Of a stretch of 64,000 nucleotides of DNA, positions 49,541 to 62,000 are shown in pieces. The position numbers and the translations under genes are program-made. The notes below the pieces were generated by a model. That model saw only the letters and a program-made list of their open reading frames with translations, was not told where the DNA came from and made no database searches. This stretch comes from Diploptera punctata (taxonomy: Eukaryota > Arthropoda > Insecta > Blattodea > Blaberidae): contig JASPKZ010003435.1 of the NCBI GenBank assembly GCA_030220185.1, positions 938,501-1,002,500 on the forward strand, read 5' to 3'. The first letter of the stretch is position 1; the number at the start of each line of letters is the position of its first letter.

Positions 49541-50109
49541 TATGTTCTTTTATACTTTGTAGATAGAATGGTGCAAAAGTTCGTTTACTTCATTTGAGGG
49601 TGAAAAAGGAGGCAAAGTTGAAACCCTTTTTTTATGTACCATAATGCAGATACATCCACCGTTTTCCATCTAGGAACACAAAGATAATCGCTTAAGAATC
49701 AAGCTGCTTCTGTAACATGATTTAAGCCTGTCATTGTCGATATGTGTTTATGATCCGTCTATTTCTACGTTAAAGCGATCTACGCAATAGATGCTAAGGA
49801 GAGTTATTTTCTCATAGAACATTTTTTGTAGCTATCATGATTATCTTGCATAGTCCTGGTTCTTACGTATACCTAGATACAGTATGTAACAAACACAGTC
49901 GCGCAGATGCCAGTTGCGAGAAATGTCAACAATGTCATTAATAAAAATGATGATTATTTATTTACAAGGTACTCAGAGTTACGATTAACCTAACATACTG
50001 TCGATATGTATTCACATTGATAAGTAAAAAAATAAAGCTATTTACTTTGCTGCCTCTTTAATTTCTCAAATGTAATAAACGGTATTTTATATCACTCTGT
50101 ATATAACAA
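49541..50109. other. Intergenic sequence, nothing recognised
   Basis: No ORF or repeat recognised. Confidence 0.4.
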
Positions 50110-50111
50110 TA

Positions 50112-52031
50112 CAGGATGTCTCTAAAGTAACTATCAATTTCTATGAAGGAAGCAAATATCGGAAAACGAATGTTGTGAAAGTTTACACATATTCTACTAC
50201 TTTTCTACATAACCGCCATCTAGGTGAAAACACATACTCCATTTTTCAGCTGTGAAACGAAATGTAGACCTTAACATTTAAACCGTAAAAAAACCTGCTG
50301 CTCCTGTGATACAATTCGTAAATCAAGCAGATTGGATAAGGACGTTTTCGTTGAGCGAAACGTAGAAATTTTCCACACTCTGTACTCCTTATATTGATGA
50401 CATTCTAGGAGATCATCAATGTGGATTTAGAAGAGACAGGTCTACAACAGATCAGATTTTTAGCTTAAGACAGAATTTAGAAACGAAATGGGAATATAAT
50501 GTCACTGTACATCAACTATACGTAGACTTCAAAAAGGCATACGGTGCAATTAAGAGGGACAAGTTACATAGTATCCTGCTGGAGTTCGGAAATCCTAAAA
50601 AGTTAGTTAGACTTATACGAATGTGTCTAAATGGCACAAAGAGTAGGGTGCGTGTAGGCAAATAGTTTTCTGATACTCTTTGAAATCCAGAATGGGTTGA
50701 AGGAAGGAGATGAACTATCTCCTCTACTATTTAACTTTGTACTAGAACATGCCATCAAATCTTTAGAGGATGAAGAAGCCTACAACTCAATGGCATTAAT
50801 AAGCTGTTAGTTTATGCTGATGATGTAGTACTATTGGGGATTGCGAGGAGATACTAAAGGCCAACATGCAATCACGATTGAGTAACACTAAGGAATTGGG
50901 ACTGGAAGTAAATATCAATAAAACTAAATATATGGCCACACATAGAAATATATTATATAATGAAAATGGACAGCTAATGTGAAATGAGGGAAATTTTGTG
51001 GAAGTGGCTGATTTCAATTACCTAGGAACAATAATCAGAAACAGGAATGAGATGCACAAAGAAATTAAACATAGGCTCAATTCTGGAAACGCGTGCTATT
51101 ATGCATTGCAGAGACTCTTGACGTCCCAACTCCTTTCAAAAAACGTTAAACTGAAAATATATAAAAACATTTTTGAAGAGAAAAAATATAAAACATTATT
51201 CTACCAGTTATATTATATGGATGGGAAACATGGACTCTTACTTTAAGGGAGGAAAGGAGATTACGAGTATTTGAGAATAAAGTTCTTAGGAACATTTTTG
51301 GAACAAAGAGAGATTTAACAGACAGGTGAATGGAGAAGACTACATAACAGTGAACTACATTATCTTTATAGGAAGCCAGATACAATGAGTACAATTAAGT
51401 CTCGTAGACTGCGATGAGCAGGACATGTGGCACGAATGGGGAATGAAAGACGTGCAAGGAGGCTTCTTGTAGGAAAACCTGAGGAAAAACTCCCAGTTGG
51501 TAAGCCAAGAATGAGGTGGGAGAATAATATTAACTATGATTTGAGGGAAGTATATTATACAGGGGATGATTGGAACAAATTAGCTCAGGATAGGGATGTG
51601 TGCAGAGCTTATGTCCGCGAGGCATGAACCTACGGATTCGATAGTGCCAGAGAGTTAGATAATGTGCGAGGGACATTCAACTGCTTACTGAGGCGTCGAG
51701 TTGATACGTTCGGAATATCACTGGCAATTTGAACGTGGTACTCTCTTTTTGCTGATACGCGTGGTCGTGCACGACGTGCATCATAACACACTGCTTAAAT
51801 GTATTTACATGCAGACGAATGTGTGCCTTTGTTGAGACTGGTTTACGGAATGTATAGGTAATATCAGCTCTGGCGTCTTCATATGACAATCCGCGTATCC
51901 GTACACAAACAATGGCAACCCATTCTCCCATGCAGAATATGTTGCACTAAGCTAACAGTGTAAGAAAAAAAAAAGAAAAATAGAACGGTCGTGTTTTCAT
52001 GGAAATGGATAGTGGTTTTAGAGACACCCTG
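50112..52031 (-). mobile_element. Mariner-like element, copy 2, split by LINE A
   Basis: Ends CAGGATGTCTCTAAAGTA and, reversed, CAGGGTGTCTCTAAAACC, with TA on both sides (50110-50111, 52032-52033). Without the insert it aligns end to end with 772-1401. On the minus strand 51931-51677 reads EWVAIVCVRIRGLSYEDA, the same HTH-like N-terminus. It is interrupted at about 50377-51663. Confidence 0.7.
50377..51663 (+). mobile_element. LINE A, longest copy (reverse transcriptase part)
   Basis: In order: GDHQCGFRRDRSTTDQIF, QLYVDFKKAYGAIKRDKL, MCLNGTKSRVRVGK, LVYADDVVLLG (active-site YADD intact), ADFNYLGTIIRNRNEMHK, RLNSGNACYYALQRLL, GHVARMGNERRARRLLVG and [14 protein letters not shown]. Frameshifts and stops separate the blocks. 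The fragment lacks the endonuclease, so it is 5'-truncated, and sits inside a mariner-like element. Confidence 0.8.
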
Positions 52032-52033
52032 TA

Positions 52034-52560
52034 TAATTACAACTTGGGAGAGTTTTATCATGCACTCATCCAGTATTTTATATTTAGACATACCAACGTC
52101 ATTCATATGACCAACTGAATGTTTTGATATAAGTGTGGAAATAGAATTAAAACCAAGGGCATGCAAATAAAAATCACTTGGAAACGGACGAGAAATTATT
52201 TCAATGATGGTAAATTTATAGTCTATGACATTTGTAAACAACATAATTTGTGGAGGGAATATCAAAGAAAATGACATACGCTTGGCGTTCAACCAGGTTA
52301 TCAATTAATTCGAGTGTTTCATCCTCGCACTAGTTGTATTTCTATTCCAGACGCAATTTTATTTTTGGATCTCTATCTTGCGAAACTTATTAAATTGTAG
52401 GCTATGAAGGAGAAAATGTCAAGTATTTGTTACCCAATAATTAAACTACACTATTTAAATTTTAAAAAAAGCTTATTAAATGTATTTTATAGAATATTAA
52501 ATTTGATATTTAATCAATACTAATAAAATTCATTGTTAAAACTGTTGAGGTGGAGAGTCA
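52034..52560. other. AT-rich spacer
   Basis: Nothing recognised. Confidence 0.4.
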
Positions 52561-52561
52561 T

Positions 52562-52833
52562 AAAATAAAATAAGTTAAAATATACCTCCTTAAGTAAATT
52601 CCGTCGTCCTCAACTTGTGAAACATGCAACCTTTATGCCTGTAGGCCTTTCAGAACATCCGTTCTGATGTGGACCAGCAAACATCAACCATCATACTGGA
52701 TGTTGTAGCGAAGAGGGACCTGCTGAAGAGGTAACGGATGTTCTGAAAGGCCTACAGGGATATATATTGCATATTTTATAAGTTGAGGACGACGGATTTT
52801 ACCTAAGCAGGTATATTTGAACTTATTTTATTT
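52562..52833. mobile_element. Palindromic MITE with ~100-nt arms
   Basis: Left arm 52562-52663 ('ccgtcgtcctcaacttgt', 'ggcctttcagaacatccgtt') pairs with right arm 52733-52833 ('aacggatgttctgaaaggcc', 'agttgaggacgacgg'). The loop is about 69 nt. Related ends occur at 40709-40985. Confidence 0.7.
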
Positions 52834-53371
52834 GATATTTAATGCATAATGTAAAAAATAACTATTTCAATCACATAATAAAGCTATTCTATAAATTTAC
52901 TCAATAAATATTTAAAATAAGTTTCAAGATAATTATTTAGGTATTTATCATAAGTAATGCCACGAGTGATTTCCAAATTATCGATAAATTCACGACTCAC
53001 GAAGTGAGGAGTGAATTTATCTAGAGAATTTGGAAATCAAGAGTGGCATTTGTTAGGACTATTTAACGAATAAAATTAAGCTGTTTACTCACAAATCAAT
53101 ATTTGACTATAGTTATTTTAAAATATGTATATATTTAATGTAAACGGCGATGTTTGAAAACAAATGAGAAACGATAGGTACGCTTCATCTGCTTCTTTTG
53201 TTTAACTGTTCAGAATATTAAAAAGGAGGAGCTTTCTTTAATATGGTAATTATAACACTGATAAATATTTCGTGAAACACAACTCTGATTGGTTGTAAAA
53301 CAGAAATCATTGAAACGTGATTGGTCATTGACTTCCATTTGGGGCATGAGTTAAATAGTCTATTAAATGGT

Positions 53372-53715
53372 CTCGCGCCGTAGCCGAGCGATTAAGGTAT
53401 AAAGCCTTGGCGCAGAGCTACGGGACTTACGCTGGTTCGAGTCTCCATGGGGGAAGAAATTTTCTCATGGTATTTCGGCCAGTATGGGACCGGTGCCCAC
53501 CCAGCATCATGAGGCAATTGGGTAGCTACAATAAGTAGCGGCTCCAGGTTGAGGAACCATCTATAACGGCTGGGGGACTCGCCATGCTAACCACATGTCA
53601 CCCCTACACTGCTGTTATCATCTACCTCTGTGATTGACACATGTGGATGTGAAGGACCAGCAGCCGGCTGGTAAAAGGGCAACCGCTGAAAAGTGGAAAG
53701 ACCCTCAATCGGAAT
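53372..53715 (+). repeat. SINE family 4, full-length copy
   Basis: Head 'gcgccgtagccgagcgatta', B-box 'ggttcgagtctcc', body 'tatttcggccagtatgggac', end 'agcagccggctggtaaaagg'. It sits just inside the left arm of the foldback element. Confidence 0.8.
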
Positions 53716-53837
53716 CTATTAAATGTCTTTAATATATATTTTAATTATACAGATGTTATTTTTATTCGATAAATAAATTTACAATAAATATTTAGATTCT
53801 ATTCCATGTTAAATTGTATGCAATTTTTTTTTTTTTT

Positions 53838-54407
53838 ACGATAGCGCGTTCTGCCGTACTTAAGAGGAATGATTGAAAGTTCAATTTCTTAAATCTCGGG
53901 GTTGCCAACATATAAATAACTATACTGTAGTATTACAAATTACCTACCTAGGGCGGGAAGTAAAACCACTGCCCCTTATGTAAAATATGTGCAACGTATA
54001 TACAACAATATATCCAAAAGGTAGTGTTAATATACGAAACATATCACTGCATTTTAAATTAAATGAATTTATTTGAAACAATACAAAATAAATTCGTTTT
54101 TGCCGTCATTTTATGCCCGATTGGTGTCTGTCTGCTTTAGTCTCAACTAAATTATTTTCAGCATTTACCGAATATACATTTTTCAGACTACAAACGTCAG
54201 TCAGTTGTATATAATGAACGCAAATATTTCCAACAAAGATATTATTTTGAAAACACCATCGTGCAAAACATAATGTACATCACTCATTGTGAAGTTTTTT
54301 TTACAGAATCTCGGAAATTAAAAACATAGCTATCGCTCGGTTTTTAATAATTTCCTCACTTCTGTAAAAACCGCTTCCTACCTCGCATTGTAAGATACTA
54401 TTAGAGT
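53838..54407 (+). repeat. Repeat C, copy in foldback interior
   Basis: 'gggaagtaaaaccactgccc', 'tagtgttaatata', 'tttgaaacaatacaaaataa' and the end 'cttcctacctcgcattgtaa' match 59570-60125 along their length. The central ~190 nt also matches 38326-38513. Confidence 0.65.
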
Positions 54408-55046
54408 ATTAAATTATTAATTTACTTTAGTTAAAGATGTACTTTAATGTTTAATAATAATCCATTGGCATGCGATAGTGTTGAAGATATGTTTAAGGAA
54501 CTATTTAACTCATGCCCCAAATGGGAGTCAATGACCAATCACGTTTCAATGATTTCTGTTTTACAACCAATCAGAGTCGTGTTTCACGAAATATTTATCA
54601 GTGTTATAATTACCATATTAAAGAAAGCTCCTCCTTTTTAATATTCTGAAATAGTATGATCTAGTTGCAGTGATAAACAAAAGAAGCAGATGAAGCGTAC
54701 CTATCGTTTCTCATTTGTTTTCAAACATCGCCGTTTACATTAGATATATAATATTTTAAAATAACTACAGTTAAATAATGATTTGTGAGTAAACAGCTTA
54801 ATTTTATTCGTTAAATAGTTCTAACAAATGCCACTCTTGATTTCCAAATTCTCTAGATAAATTCACTCCTCACTTCGTGAGTCGTGAATTTATCGATAAT
54901 TTGGAAATCACTCGTGGCATTACTTATGATAAATGTGAAAGGAACTGATAAATATCTAGAGTTAGAACTGTGAATATATATAAACAAAAATGTTTTAAAC
55001 CTAAATTCCATATCAGATATTTGTTATAATCTGATTTATTTTTCAG

Positions 55047-55197
55047 ATATGCCAAATAACCCTGTGGATAATGAAGCCAAAAGCAGATGTTGCACGTGTC
55101 ATTGCAATTCTTACAACGGTTTTAGAAAATTTTGTGAAAAAAGTAACATGCATGGTCTCAAATACATAGGAGAAAGCAATAATCATGTTTCTGTAAG
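55047..55197 (+). CDS. Gene B exon a: pickpocket-like N-terminus
   Basis: It starts after ttatttttcag and ends before gtatgt. It reads MPNNPVDNEAKSRCCTC and then KFCEKSNMHGLKYIGES, the same Cys-rich plus His-Gly architecture as exon a of gene A. It ends with two bases of an Arg codon, as in gene A. The ATG at 55049 could be the start codon with 5'UTR upstream, or an internal Met if a further 5' exon exists, as phase parallelism with gene A would predict. Confidence 0.82.
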
Positions 55198-58100
55198 GTA
55201 TGTAAACATAAACAAATACAAATGCTTTTCAAACTTTTTTTTGCTAAAACTCATTTTTTGAGGAACTTAGTACCGTTGTTCCTACTACAGCTGAAAAGAT
55301 GGTGGAAAAATGAAAGGTATGTTAGGTGATTTCACTATAGGCCTTAGGTGGTCCTTAGGTTAGTACTAGATTCAGGCCCCTAACTTTCCAGAAAATCGTC
55401 ACGAAATGTCTTCCGGGTTGTCAGCCCTGCCCGATGGCCAGCTTTAGCACCTGAACATACGTCTGGTACTTATTTATGTTAGAGGATGAATTTGATCCAG
55501 GGTCATTGTGTCGCCAAAAGGTGTAGGCCAGTTTAAAACGCCTGAACCCATAAGTACTCTAATCCACAATCTTCAAGCTTATATTTATTGCCTTTACTGA
55601 TTATGCTAAGAAGTGACCCGACAAATTAAGGTTTATGGAAAAATTATCATCAATGAAAATAATCCCCCTTGGACAGCAAATATGAACCATGATTTCTCAC
55701 CAATTGAGTTAATAATCTCTACTTTGTACATTCTGTGCTGAGGTTTGTGTTCTGTGCCTAGTTTTCTTCCTACTTTCCTCGAAACATCACCCTAAACAAA
55801 AGTTTGGAATCATCAAATCATTGACAGATCGAGCCAAGAAACTTTGCCATCCGGATTTATTAAAAATGGAACTTCACCTCCATCGGTGTTCACAGCCAAT
55901 TGATACACCAGAAAAGAAATCAACCGAGCCATCATCCCAGACGATACAGCAACAGCAGCAAGGAATCAGAATAAAAACTTCAACCAGGGCATTTTTATCG
56001 TTCATTAAGAATGTAACGGACCGCATTGGAAAACTACTCAGGAAAGAAGACACAAAGACAATATACATGCCTACCAAGAAAATCAAGAACCTTCTCAGAC
56101 CTATAAAGGATTAACTCCATCCCCATCAGAGAGCAGGCATATACAGGATACCATGCCATAGTGGAAAAGTATATATAGGCACCACCAAACGCAGCATCGC
56201 AACCAGACTTAAGGAGCATGAAAAATACAGTCATCTTAAACAAATGAATAAGTCGGCAGTAGCAGAACATTCTTTACTTGATGGCCACAGAGTACAATAC
56301 CAGAATACAGACATATTACCTAACTGCACACACTATTTCACCCGTCTACAACGAAAAGCCATCGAAATATTCAATAGAATAGAATAATCATTAAAAGTCA
56401 ACAAAGTATGGATACCGGTTCTAAAAAACGTAGAATGCAAACCTCTACAAGTACAGTCGACTAAACCATCAAACCGCAATCTCATTGGAGCAATAGAAAT
56501 CCCTACCGCTGACCAATCAGAAGGCAGATATAACTTACGAACACATCGCGGTGAACGTAAAAATATGACAGACAGTGGACAGAACTGCAGGGCGGCGGCG
56601 GGAGCTGAGCTAGTAGCGGAAGAAGAAGGATCTCCTGGCAGCGGTGAAGAAGAGGCTCTACGGCAGCAGCGTTCCTCGCAGCGATCGTCGCCTCATCAGC
56701 ACCGGCTAGAGACGTGACTCCCGTTACCAAAGCCCGCGCCTTGCGCGGCAAAGAGCAAAACCGGTCTGACGGCCGAGGGTCCTAACCTGCCCGCTACCCT
56801 GGTAGTTCTCATACCCCAGGCAGTAGGCCGCCTATCCCCTCAGCCCCTAGCTGGGCCGATATCCCACGGCGTTTGACAGGGCAACTCCTTACCGGTGGAC
56901 CAATTTCTCCCATCCGACAAGGACCCTTCAACATGCCAAAGGGCAGCAAAAAAGCAGGCGATCCCACAGCGACGCCCCCAATCGCGACCAGAACGCGAAA
57001 AAGCACCAAATGCTCGGCTATTAATACGACAGCAGCGCCTGCCGACAAAACAGGTTCCGACATGATCGTCACTCTACCTCCGGAGGACTCACCACGTAAT
57101 AATGGAGGGACCCTCGGTGGTCCTGAGACGGAGAACCAGCGCTTAAGCATAAAACCCCCGTCCCTGCTAATTCGACGGGAATACTCGTCGCAAATGGCAG
57201 CTGTGAATGGAGAATTCAAACACGAGTCTAACGCATTCACTTGCGAAGTCACTAGACTAGGAACCAGGGTCAGGCTTGCTTCAATGCAGGTCTATAACAG
57301 ATACAAACAGCTGCTGCTGCAGCGTAAAATACCACATCGCGAAGTGGTAAACAAAAGCCAAAGAGACATTCAAAATTGTAATCAAAGGCATAGACCCCTC
57401 AGTGGATCCATCCGAGATCCAGGACGACCTAATAGGTCTCGGGTTCGAGGCACTTTCGGTAGTCAATATGACCTCCGGAAGACCAAGGGCCCGCTGCCAA
57501 TGTTCTTGGCAGTCCTGGTAGATGGACCCCATAGCCTGCGAAGTCCTCAAACTGAACAAGACTCTGCTTTTACAAAGTGAAAGCAGAGCTATACAGACGC
57601 GAAGCGAAACTTAAAACAAAGTCTCAGCCGGTCCCAGTAGAGTCCGCTCCTGCCGAGCTGAGACAAAATACTACAGTAAGAGTAGAGCCAGACGCTCCTC
57701 AAGCTGAAATTCCAAACCCAAACCTGATTGTGACAAGTATTACAGCCGGAGTTGAGCCACCAGTGGCACATCTGCCTGAAACTAATTCCTCTAAAAGGAC
57801 AAATAAAAAGAAAAAAATCCGCGCCACGTAGGACATGGAAATAAAAGGCCTCTCAATCCGAGGACCTGTGCGGGTTCGAACCCCAGCACGAAATTAAATA
57901 CGCCGACGCCTGCACTCAGACTGCAGCGCAAGCGATAAAAGAAGTCAACGTCAGCACTTTAGACTGCTGCAGTTCCTACAAAATGGGAGAAAAGAACCCA
58001 AACAAAAGGCTCACATGCCCTCAATAATATTATTGAGTACATACAATCCGAGCTGGATGGAAATCCAAAATTAATAGCATGGAAGATCGCAATGGATTGT

Positions 58101-59022
58101 GAAAATCACGATTTAAATATCATCACCATCACCATAACTGATGAAGACGAAATTAATGATTTAATTTACTAAATCAAGACATCAAAGGTGACTTCGCCGG
58201 CTACGCACCAAAGAACCGAAGAAGCTGATACTTTCGACAATTCACACTAAATCAATCAATTAAATTACTTTTCTAAATTATTTTTCAAAATTTAACTATA
58301 CATTTCCATAACTTCAAACCACTCTGCTAAGGTTTTCGGTGGTTTCCCTTAGCGCAAAGGCAAATGCCGGAGTGGATTCCTAGTTTCCACCAGTAAACTT
58401 AATTCCCCTAATTTTAATTATAAATAAATTTAATTGACTTCAATTTTAATTTATATATATATTATATATTATTATTTCTAATTAACTCTATTTTCCAAAT
58501 TCTAAATTCATGTTAACCAATGATCAGCTTAGCCCGAGAATGGTCGTTCCTCGTTGGAGGATGGGGACTCTGGGGGCGTGGTCGGGCCGTCCTCGTCTCG
58601 CGGGCTGCATTCGCGGTTTTACTCTTGGCATGGCATCATCATCATCATCATCAGCGAACCAGCGGCAGAAAGACCAGAGAAGCTTTATCGCCGCGCTTCC
58701 CTATCCTAGACTCTCCCACAAAGGCGAACTGACACCTAGGCGGATGGGATATTCTATCTGAGGCTTAGAAGCACTAATTAAACGACAGAATTCATTAATT
58801 TCCTTCGATATTCTTTAAAGAAACTGGGCTGAAGAGTGCAACCATAAGACCCTAAAACAGTCTGAAGGCGACAGAAATATCTCTGCGCTTTCAATTCTAC
58901 TCCTAGACAGAACTGCCAGTCACAAGACAACCCTTGAGGATGCCAGACGCAGTCCCTGGCGAAACGTCGGGGAACTACAAGCCTCACGACCACGGCCGAC
59001 AGCCCAAAAATCTTGTTCAAGA

Positions 59023-59077
<55 letters not shown>

Positions 59078-62000
59078 CAGTATTATTATTAAGCATATGA
59101 CATTTTATAACTATCACATTAAGATAATAGAAAAAACATTGTATTTTTTTATATTTTCATATATAGTCTACCATGGTGGTCTTGCTGCGGCGGGCCCAGG
59201 ATTGATCCCCAATCGGAACAAGTTTCCTGTGTTTTTTCCTCACTTATAAGACAAATGTCTGGAAAGTTTAAAGTTAAAAAATTCCCCGAACATCATGTGG
59301 CCATCATCATAATCATATTCGCCATGTTTAGTATGAATGTGTGTGTGAATCGTGTGTTTCGTCTTAATGTAGTGTTGTATTGGAGGAGACCCAGACATTG
59401 AGCTGATCACTCATTCTGTGAAGCCCTTCGTGTCCTATGTGGTCTGAAAATTGTGCGAGTACTCCAGGTTGTGCCACTGTCAGACCCGAGTGGTATGTTA
59501 CACATAGAAGCACGTATAAGTTGAGAGGATAATGTGCGGGATTGGAGTAGAATGATTTTCATAAATGGTTATTTTTTGCGCGGTAGTGTATTTTGTCGTA
59601 CTTACAGCAATGGCGACCATGATTGAAAGTTTAACTTCCTACATTTCAGCGTAGCTAACCTAAATAACTATAATTTAATGAAATAACTATACTGTAATAT
59701 TACATATTACAAACCACATGTGGGAAGTAAAACCACTAATGTTTATATATATTAAGTACAATGTATGTACAAAAAATATCCAGAAGTTAGTGTTAATATA
59801 CATTATACGAAACAAATCACTGTATTTGAAATGGAGTGAACTTTATTTGAAACGATATAAAACAATAAATACGTACTTGCAGCCATTTATATCTATTAGG
59901 TCTCACGGCCTCGTGTAGTTTCAACTAAAACATTGCCCACACTGTTAACGTTAATCAATTGTTTATAATCCTCGCAAATATTTCCAACAAACGTATTATT
60001 TTACTATTATCTATTATTTTGAAAACCTATCGCGCAAAAAATAATGAACGACAATATCGGTTTTTAAACATTTTCCTCAATTCTGTAAAAACAACTTCCC
60101 AACCTCGCATCGTAATATACCATTATTAAACTATCGTTAACAGCAGTTGCGGTACTCTGCACCTTCATCAGATGAATAGCATACATTAATGATAAAATCT
60201 CTCTAAATCAACAAATATGTAAACAGACGTAACCAAGCAGTACTCTATAAACAAAAGTAGACAATAGTAAATAATAATAGGGCACATATGAAACAAATTA
60301 CATAAAATTACCGTAATTTAACAGAGGCGAACCAATCAGATCCAATTGGCAATTCAACAGCTTTCCTCATTTCTCAATTGATTCATTTCTACATTTTCTA
60401 GATTTAGTTTTTTTCCCTTTACTACAAACATGTAGTATCACTTTACAGTCTGGATTGAAATAATGAATACAAATTCAATTGTGTGTTTAGCATAGATAGA
60501 AGTATATAGGGCCTATTATGCTAGATTCCCAGTCGGGACAAGCTCCTGGATGAGGTTTTCTTCGGGATTTTTTTCTCGCCTTTAAGACAAATATCAGGAC
60601 GTTTACGGCCCAATCGTCCCAGAAAATCATCCGGCCATCATCATCATTCTTATAATAATCATCATCATCCCTCACCGGTGTGGAAAGCAACGGGAAGCTT
60701 CACACCCATAATTCCTTAGTAAAGCTGCAAAGCATAGCATCAAAATTCTATTATTACAGTGAAAGACCTGCTCTCGGACAGAATTGCTATAAAATAGAAT
60801 ATGCGAGAATTAAACGTTCTACCTTCATAAATGTTGTCACATGCGCCACACACTAAACTATGTACCTGCCTACTGTTCCTTTTTTTATCTTAGTTTTTTT
60901 ACTTTTTTTGTAAGAATTTATCCATTTTAAAAGCTACATTTACATGTAACGTACTTAAAAGTTTGGATATATTTAATTATATACGCCATTAAAAAACAGT
61001 TATTTATATCTTTGGAAGAGGAAAAACGTTTTTTAATAGCTTTCTATAAAAACATTGCTTGATCGAGTTATCTATAACTGTATAATCATAATTGTTATTT
61101 ATTGGTAATTGTTTATAGTATTGAACTTTTTATTATATTATATATGCAAATCATAAAACGATCACGGTTTTATTTATTGTCTTAATTGCATCAAGGCTGG
61201 CGTGTAGCATGTAAATAGAACCTGATAAGGTGAAAGGTCAAACTTAGTTAATGGAATGGATTTTCATCAAGTGAACACCAAATTAGTTGACTGTTACTAA
61301 CGCTTTTTTTTTAATTGGATATCTATTTGTGGAGGTCAACGGTCCAACTTCTAAGAGCATCACCTGTACATGTATGACTACTATATTGCCTGCCCTCATT
61401 CCTTCTCTGTATGCTTCACCTATGAACATTGCTAATGGATAAAAAATCATATAAAACAATAACAACATAATGTAGGAAATCAATATTTTACTATTGAGTT
61501 CAATGCCTTCTGTGTTCTCAGCTTATCTAAAGACTAAAATTTATAAAACAATAAACTTGCTTGTAGTATTCTATGGGTGTGGAAAAAGGTGTATTATATT
61601 AGGCCTTCTAAAAAATGGAAAGAAGTATTCGAGACTAAAAGGACTGCAAGACGAATATTCTGACCAGTAAGGGATGATAATGGAGAATGTATCACAACAG
61701 GAGATTTTCACTTTATATCCCTTGCCTAATATTGTCAATTATTAGGACTACGTCTAGGATATTTGAGATTATGTATCAGGTCATGTAAGAGTGTAAATGG
61801 TTTCAAAATATTAAATTAATGCTTTAACAATTACAAATGTAAACTCATTGGGGGAAAGTCCATTGGGTAAAGATGTGGAAGGATAATATTCGAATCGATA
61901 TTAAGAAAATGGATATCAGATATAGGAGTTGGCTGAAGATTGGAACCGGCGGCGGAGGACCTTAGTGAAAGAGAGATCCCAAATACACATTCCATAAATA

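Larger units (their letters stand above)
52946..54933. mobile_element. Foldback element with ~420-bp inverted arms
   Basis: Left arm 52946-53357 and right arm 54501-54933 are inverted near-identical copies of repeat R ('actcatgccccaaatgggag', 'aagctcctcctttttaata', palindromic tip). The interior holds a SINE family 4 copy (53372-53715) and repeat C (53838-54407), leaving less than 200 bp of other sequence. No transposase. Confidence 0.75.

Noticed and set aside
58510..58761. Two overlapping ORFs with His or Ser runs
   Set aside because: They come from a (CAT)n stretch in retroelement sequence; two frames being equally open argues against coding.
59013..59249. ORFs of poly-Ile or poly-Asn on either strand
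   Set aside because: They are translations of the (TTA)n tract and have no other coding evidence.
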